Shown in pieces: positions 60,653-64,000 of a stretch of 64,000 bases of DNA (positions are counted from its first letter, which is position 1; each line of letters begins with the position of its first letter). The position numbers were made by a program, and so were the translations under genes. The stretch is from Armillaria gallica. Lineage: Eukaryota; Basidiomycota; Agaricomycetes; Agaricales; Physalacriaceae. Location: positions 3,162,001-3,226,000 of the forward strand of contig JBANDB010000011.1 in the NCBI GenBank assembly GCA_037576215.1. Reading direction: 5' to 3'. The notes beneath the pieces were generated by a model. It was not told the origin of the DNA, ran no database searches, and worked only from the letters and a program-made list of their open reading frames with translations.

Positions 60653-63358
60653 ATGACCGAGATACGTACTCCTGTGAGATTGCCTGCAGTTCCCGATAAT
60701 CTTTCCATTCCCCAATTCTTCCTCGACGGGCATCACCATATAGCCAGGCCAACAGAGAAACGGGGAACACCATGGTTGATAGAAGATACCAGTGGACAGA
60801 CGATGTGTTTAGAAGAGGCAAGTGCGCAAATCGGATGCACGGTTCGGACGACGATATTTTTTAACTAGGTCCGTTCACGCACAAGCGCTCTGGCTAATGG
60901 ATTGAAGCATCGATACTGTATCGGTACGACGAAAGTTCCCGATACATGTCATTCGGCTCATCAAATAATCATATCCATCTGCAGGCGAGGATGATGTTGG
61001 TACGGAAATCTTTCTAATCTGAGAATTCTGCCGAATTCAGTGCCATGGGTAGTGCTTATCTTCAGTCGCAACCATATCGGTAGGATCCTTTCGATTCTCG
61101 CGGGATATCGTCTTGAAAAATTCGCCGTTAAAGATTATCCTATAGTCATATGGGCCGTTCACAGAATTGGTGGTATCATATCTGGGGCTAATCCGGACTA
61201 CACTGCCCAAGAACTAAGGTACCAACTCGAGATCAGCAAAGCAGTCCTTATCATCACGCATCCAGATACACTTAACATCGCAGTATCAGCAGCCGAGGCT
61301 AATAATGGCGGAGTCCTACTCGACCGGATCGTTCTGCTTGGCGCACGCACTCAATCCAACCCCACTAATTCCTCTTATGTCACTTTGCACGAGTTGGTGG
61401 CGCTGGGCCTATCAAAGCCACTTACCTACTTTGAATCCAAGATAAACGGAAAGACAAAACTTGCTTTTCTGAGTTTCTCTTCAGGTACAATTTTACCATG
61501 CTTTCTTCGGCGACGTTTGCTGCCTTTACTTCTGAAACTCTACAGGCACAACAGGAAAACCAAAGGTTGGGCATTGATCATGATGCGAGATCAAAGCGGT
61601 GGATATTGACTTTCCAGTACCTAGGCTGTCGCAATACCACATTTCTCGGTGATAACGAACGTTATACAGATGGCCGTCCATAACAAAGTTAGCGAGGAAT
61701 ACACCTCATGGGAGAATAGGAGATACAGGCCGGGTGATATTGCCATGTGTGGTGAGTACCAATCTCACGAAATGCAGCGCATGGGTTCCAACGTCTCACA
61801 AATTCTCTTAGTACTTCCGTTATATCGTAAGCGCGGAGTCAACTGCGTTTCACGCTTACTCACTTTCGTACAGATATTTATGGTTTGGTGTTGAATGTAA
61901 GGTTCTATGGTCATCCTGTGCTCGTCTGACATCGTCCAAATAGCTGCACTTCATCCTGTTTTGTGGAGTAAGCGGGGCCAATAATCTTATTTGAAGATTA
62001 ACTCCTCGGACTGACGGCCATGGCAGATGTCTGTGGTGGTCGTTCCAAAATACAACTTCATTGGGATGTTGGACAGTATCATCCGTCATCGTGTAACACA
62101 TTTGATGTAAGAGTCTCCTCGGGTACTAAATGGCGCCGGCACGTAATTTTTCCCTAGGCTTGTTCCGCCACAGGTTGTCCTGTTATGCAAAGTCAGCCGC
62201 GAAGGTTCTCACAGAATGACCTTCACTTACGAATTCTATCTCAGCATCCCGTGGTTAAACAGTACAAAGCGAAACTGCAAGTGGTTAGAATGATTATGGT
62301 CGGAGCAGCACCGCTATCCCGAGAAGTGAATCAGCAGTTATTTCAACTGTTGCCCGATGCCCATATCGGCCAGTCCTATGGTACTTGTCTTTTGCTCCAA
62401 AGTGTATGCCTCTGCCGACAAATCTGCAGGCATGACCGAGACTTGTACAGCGACATCCTCATGGCCAGTTACTCGTAAACGCGGAACCTCCGGAAGTAAG
62501 GCGTCCATAATCATGTCGTGACTGTTGTTTATAACGTTTTCAGGCGGAGGTCAGTTACTTCCTGGAGTGGTGGCGAAGGTTGTAAAATCGGATGGTTCTC
62601 TCGCCAATTACGATGAGCCGGGTGAGTTGGTCACTTGGTCGCCGTCGAACGCGCTGCGGTACCAGAATGATGCACAGGCGTCAGTATAGTTCGACTAGAT
62701 CCGTTTTGAAGAAGCTAAATAAAGCAATGAATCAGATCCAAGGACACATTTATCGACGGATGGGTACGCACCGGCGATGAAGCGAAAGTTGATAAAAATG
62801 CCGAGCTCTGGATCCTTGATCGTATGAAGGTTTGCAATATCCTTGGTCCGGGACGCCCACTCCAGGCTCCGGGGTTGATGGCTTTTACAGGAAATTATGA
62901 AAGTCAGAGGCTTTCAAGTAGCGCCGGCGGAGCTCGAGGGGTGCATTCTAGATCATCCAGATGTCTCCGATGCTTGTGTTGTAGGAATTCCAGACGAATA
63001 CAGTCTGTCTTCTGCTCCCTGTCATGGTTCTACCTGACTAATGGTCCTCTGTAGGCGGAGAAGTTCCGCTCGCATTTGTCGTCCTAACAGAAGAGGCAAG
63101 GTCCAAGGTTCTAGAACGAGGCCCTCAGATCAAGGATTCCATAATTAAGGTATGTTTTGTGCCATTTCTTTTTTGCGGATGTTTGAGACTTAACACTCTG
63201 ATTGAAAGCATGTCGCCGCAAATAAGGTCAACTACAAACATCTCAAGGGTGGAGTTGAATTCGTTTCGGCGATACCAAAGAATCCTAGTGGAAAGCTACT
63301 CAGACGTGTGTTGCGTCAGCATGCCAGGTCGCTGAGAATGAGGGAAGCCAAGATGTAA
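60653..63358 (+). CDS. Acyl-CoA / 4-coumarate-CoA ligase family, PTS1-like AKM (copy 2)
   Basis: Tandem paralog of copy 1, starting about 200 bp after it on the same strand and sharing most intron positions. Starts MTEIRTPVRLPAVPDNLSIP. Motifs: LSFSSGTTGKPK then AVAIPHFSVITNVIQMAVHN, IMVGAAPLSREV, QSYGMTETC, DGWVRTGDEA, DRMKEIMKVRGFQVAPAELE and PKNPSGKLLRR. The stretch YGMTETCTATSSWPV and the part after GELVTW (SPSNALRYQND) are less conserved than in copy 1. Intron 1 (60818-60868) begins GCAAGT and ends AG where copy 1 has a GT donor. The C-terminus is AKM, a permitted PTS1 variant. All lesions suspected at first reading were resolved as introns. Confidence 0.87.
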
Positions 63359-63601
63359 TGCTGCATACCTCCAGTCGCGGTCCATTCGTTGCCGTGTTAC
63401 CTGCAGTATTTATGCGTGTATATTTGAAGACCCAATGAAGGACATCGGCTTCTGCTACAAAAGAACGCACTGGGATCTAGTTCATGTGGGTCCTGCATAA
63501 GCACGTTGTGCAATGGACGAGAGTTGTAAACGTACGAGACTCAAAATTGAGGCGATAACAAACTGTACAGTTCATATACATTTAATACAGGCCTGGACCT
63601 A

Positions 63602-64000
63602 TTAGGAGAACCTCGAGGGGTCCAGTTTCTTCAAATTTCCACATCGGATCTTGCCATCCATAACGAGCTCACTAATAGCTTTAGCAGTACCTGGAGCATT
63701 GCAGATCCCCTAGAAATAGAGCGTTGATAAAGGTAATAGAAAAAAAGAAGCGAAGGACTTGCCCAGCATGTATGGCCAGCTGCGATGAATAGACCATTAG
63801 CGATCTTCGGAGCGGCCCCAACGAGGGGGTCGCTGTTGTATTTGACGATTGGAAGAAAACATGCTTGTCGCTTTTCCACCGTCCCTTCGCTTAGCTCCTT
63901 AGAGATAGAACTAACGTGCTTGCGAATGCTTTCGCATGCGGCCTCGTCTACTTCTACGTCGTCCACAGTCTCCGGGAGCGCGGAATCGTCACCCGGACCA
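63602..64000 (-). CDS. FAD-dependent oxidoreductase (DAO type), C-terminal part
   Basis: Partial gene running off the right edge. The minus-strand frame reads DSALPETVDDVEVDEAACES, CFLPIVKYNSDPLVGAAPKI, GLFIAAGHTCWGICNAPGTA, AISELVMDG and ends LDPSRFS. This resembles the C-terminal FAD-binding end of D-amino-acid oxidase/glycine oxidase-like (DAO) proteins, where GHxxWG contacts FAD. The last intron (63762-63710) starts GCAAGT and ends AG, another GC-AG intron; reading through it would break the GHTCWGI motif. The amino-terminal part lies outside the window. Confidence 0.78.

Noticed and set aside
61554..61640. Apparent frameshift after the GTTGKPK motif in ligase copy 2
   Set aside because: An intron from GTTGGG to CCTAG joins the motif directly to AVAIPHFSVITN, matching copy 1.

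Overview
The window is nuclear DNA of a filamentous basidiomycete, most likely an agaricomycete mushroom. Genes are split by many 45-65 bp introns, families are typically fungal (LysM effectors, expansin-like RlpA proteins, GH128 glucanase, Kre9/KNH cell-wall proteins, Zn2Cys6 regulators, HET relics), and genes sit on both strands without operons. No rRNA, tRNA or CRISPR array was recognised. All models come from reading splice sites by eye, so exact N-termini are the least certain part.

Layout. 1-10 kb is a repeat-built island of small secreted-protein genes: an imperfect inverted repeat whose arms (about 1-3200 and 4500-8955) each carry two LysM loci, one intact and one broken, around a spacer with an expansin-like gene. 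A 1.27 kb non-autonomous DNA transposon with TAA target duplication sits in the right arm only. A further LysM copy follows at 9.7 kb. 10-18.7 kb is gene-poor and holds relics of F-box-like and HET-type genes. 18.8-26 kb carries a GH128 beta-1,3-glucanase, guanine deaminase, two Kre9/KNH-domain secreted proteins and a second expansin-like gene. 27.6-49 kb is conserved housekeeping sequence: BZZ1-type F-BAR/SH3 protein, hemerythrin-like HHE protein, CAF1/POP2 deadenylase, two tandem paralogous Zn2Cys6 factors, carnitine acetyltransferase, a PPPDE-thioredoxin-PUL protein and a mitochondrial carrier. 51-64 kb holds a single-pass membrane protein, a PEX8-like peroxin, two tandem acyl-CoA/4-coumarate-CoA ligase paralogs and the 3' part of an FAD-dependent oxidoreductase.

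How they fit together. The first 26 kb is rich in secreted proteins acting on chitin or glucan walls (LysM, RlpA-like, GH128, Kre9), several with clear TATA boxes. The second half has several products ending in PTS1-like tripeptides (carnitine acetyltransferase SKL, PEX8-like ARL, ligases AKL and AKM), which points to peroxisomal acyl metabolism. GC-AG introns recur (four firm cases and one probable), and several genes contain micro-exons of 7-15 nt that naive ORF reading misses.
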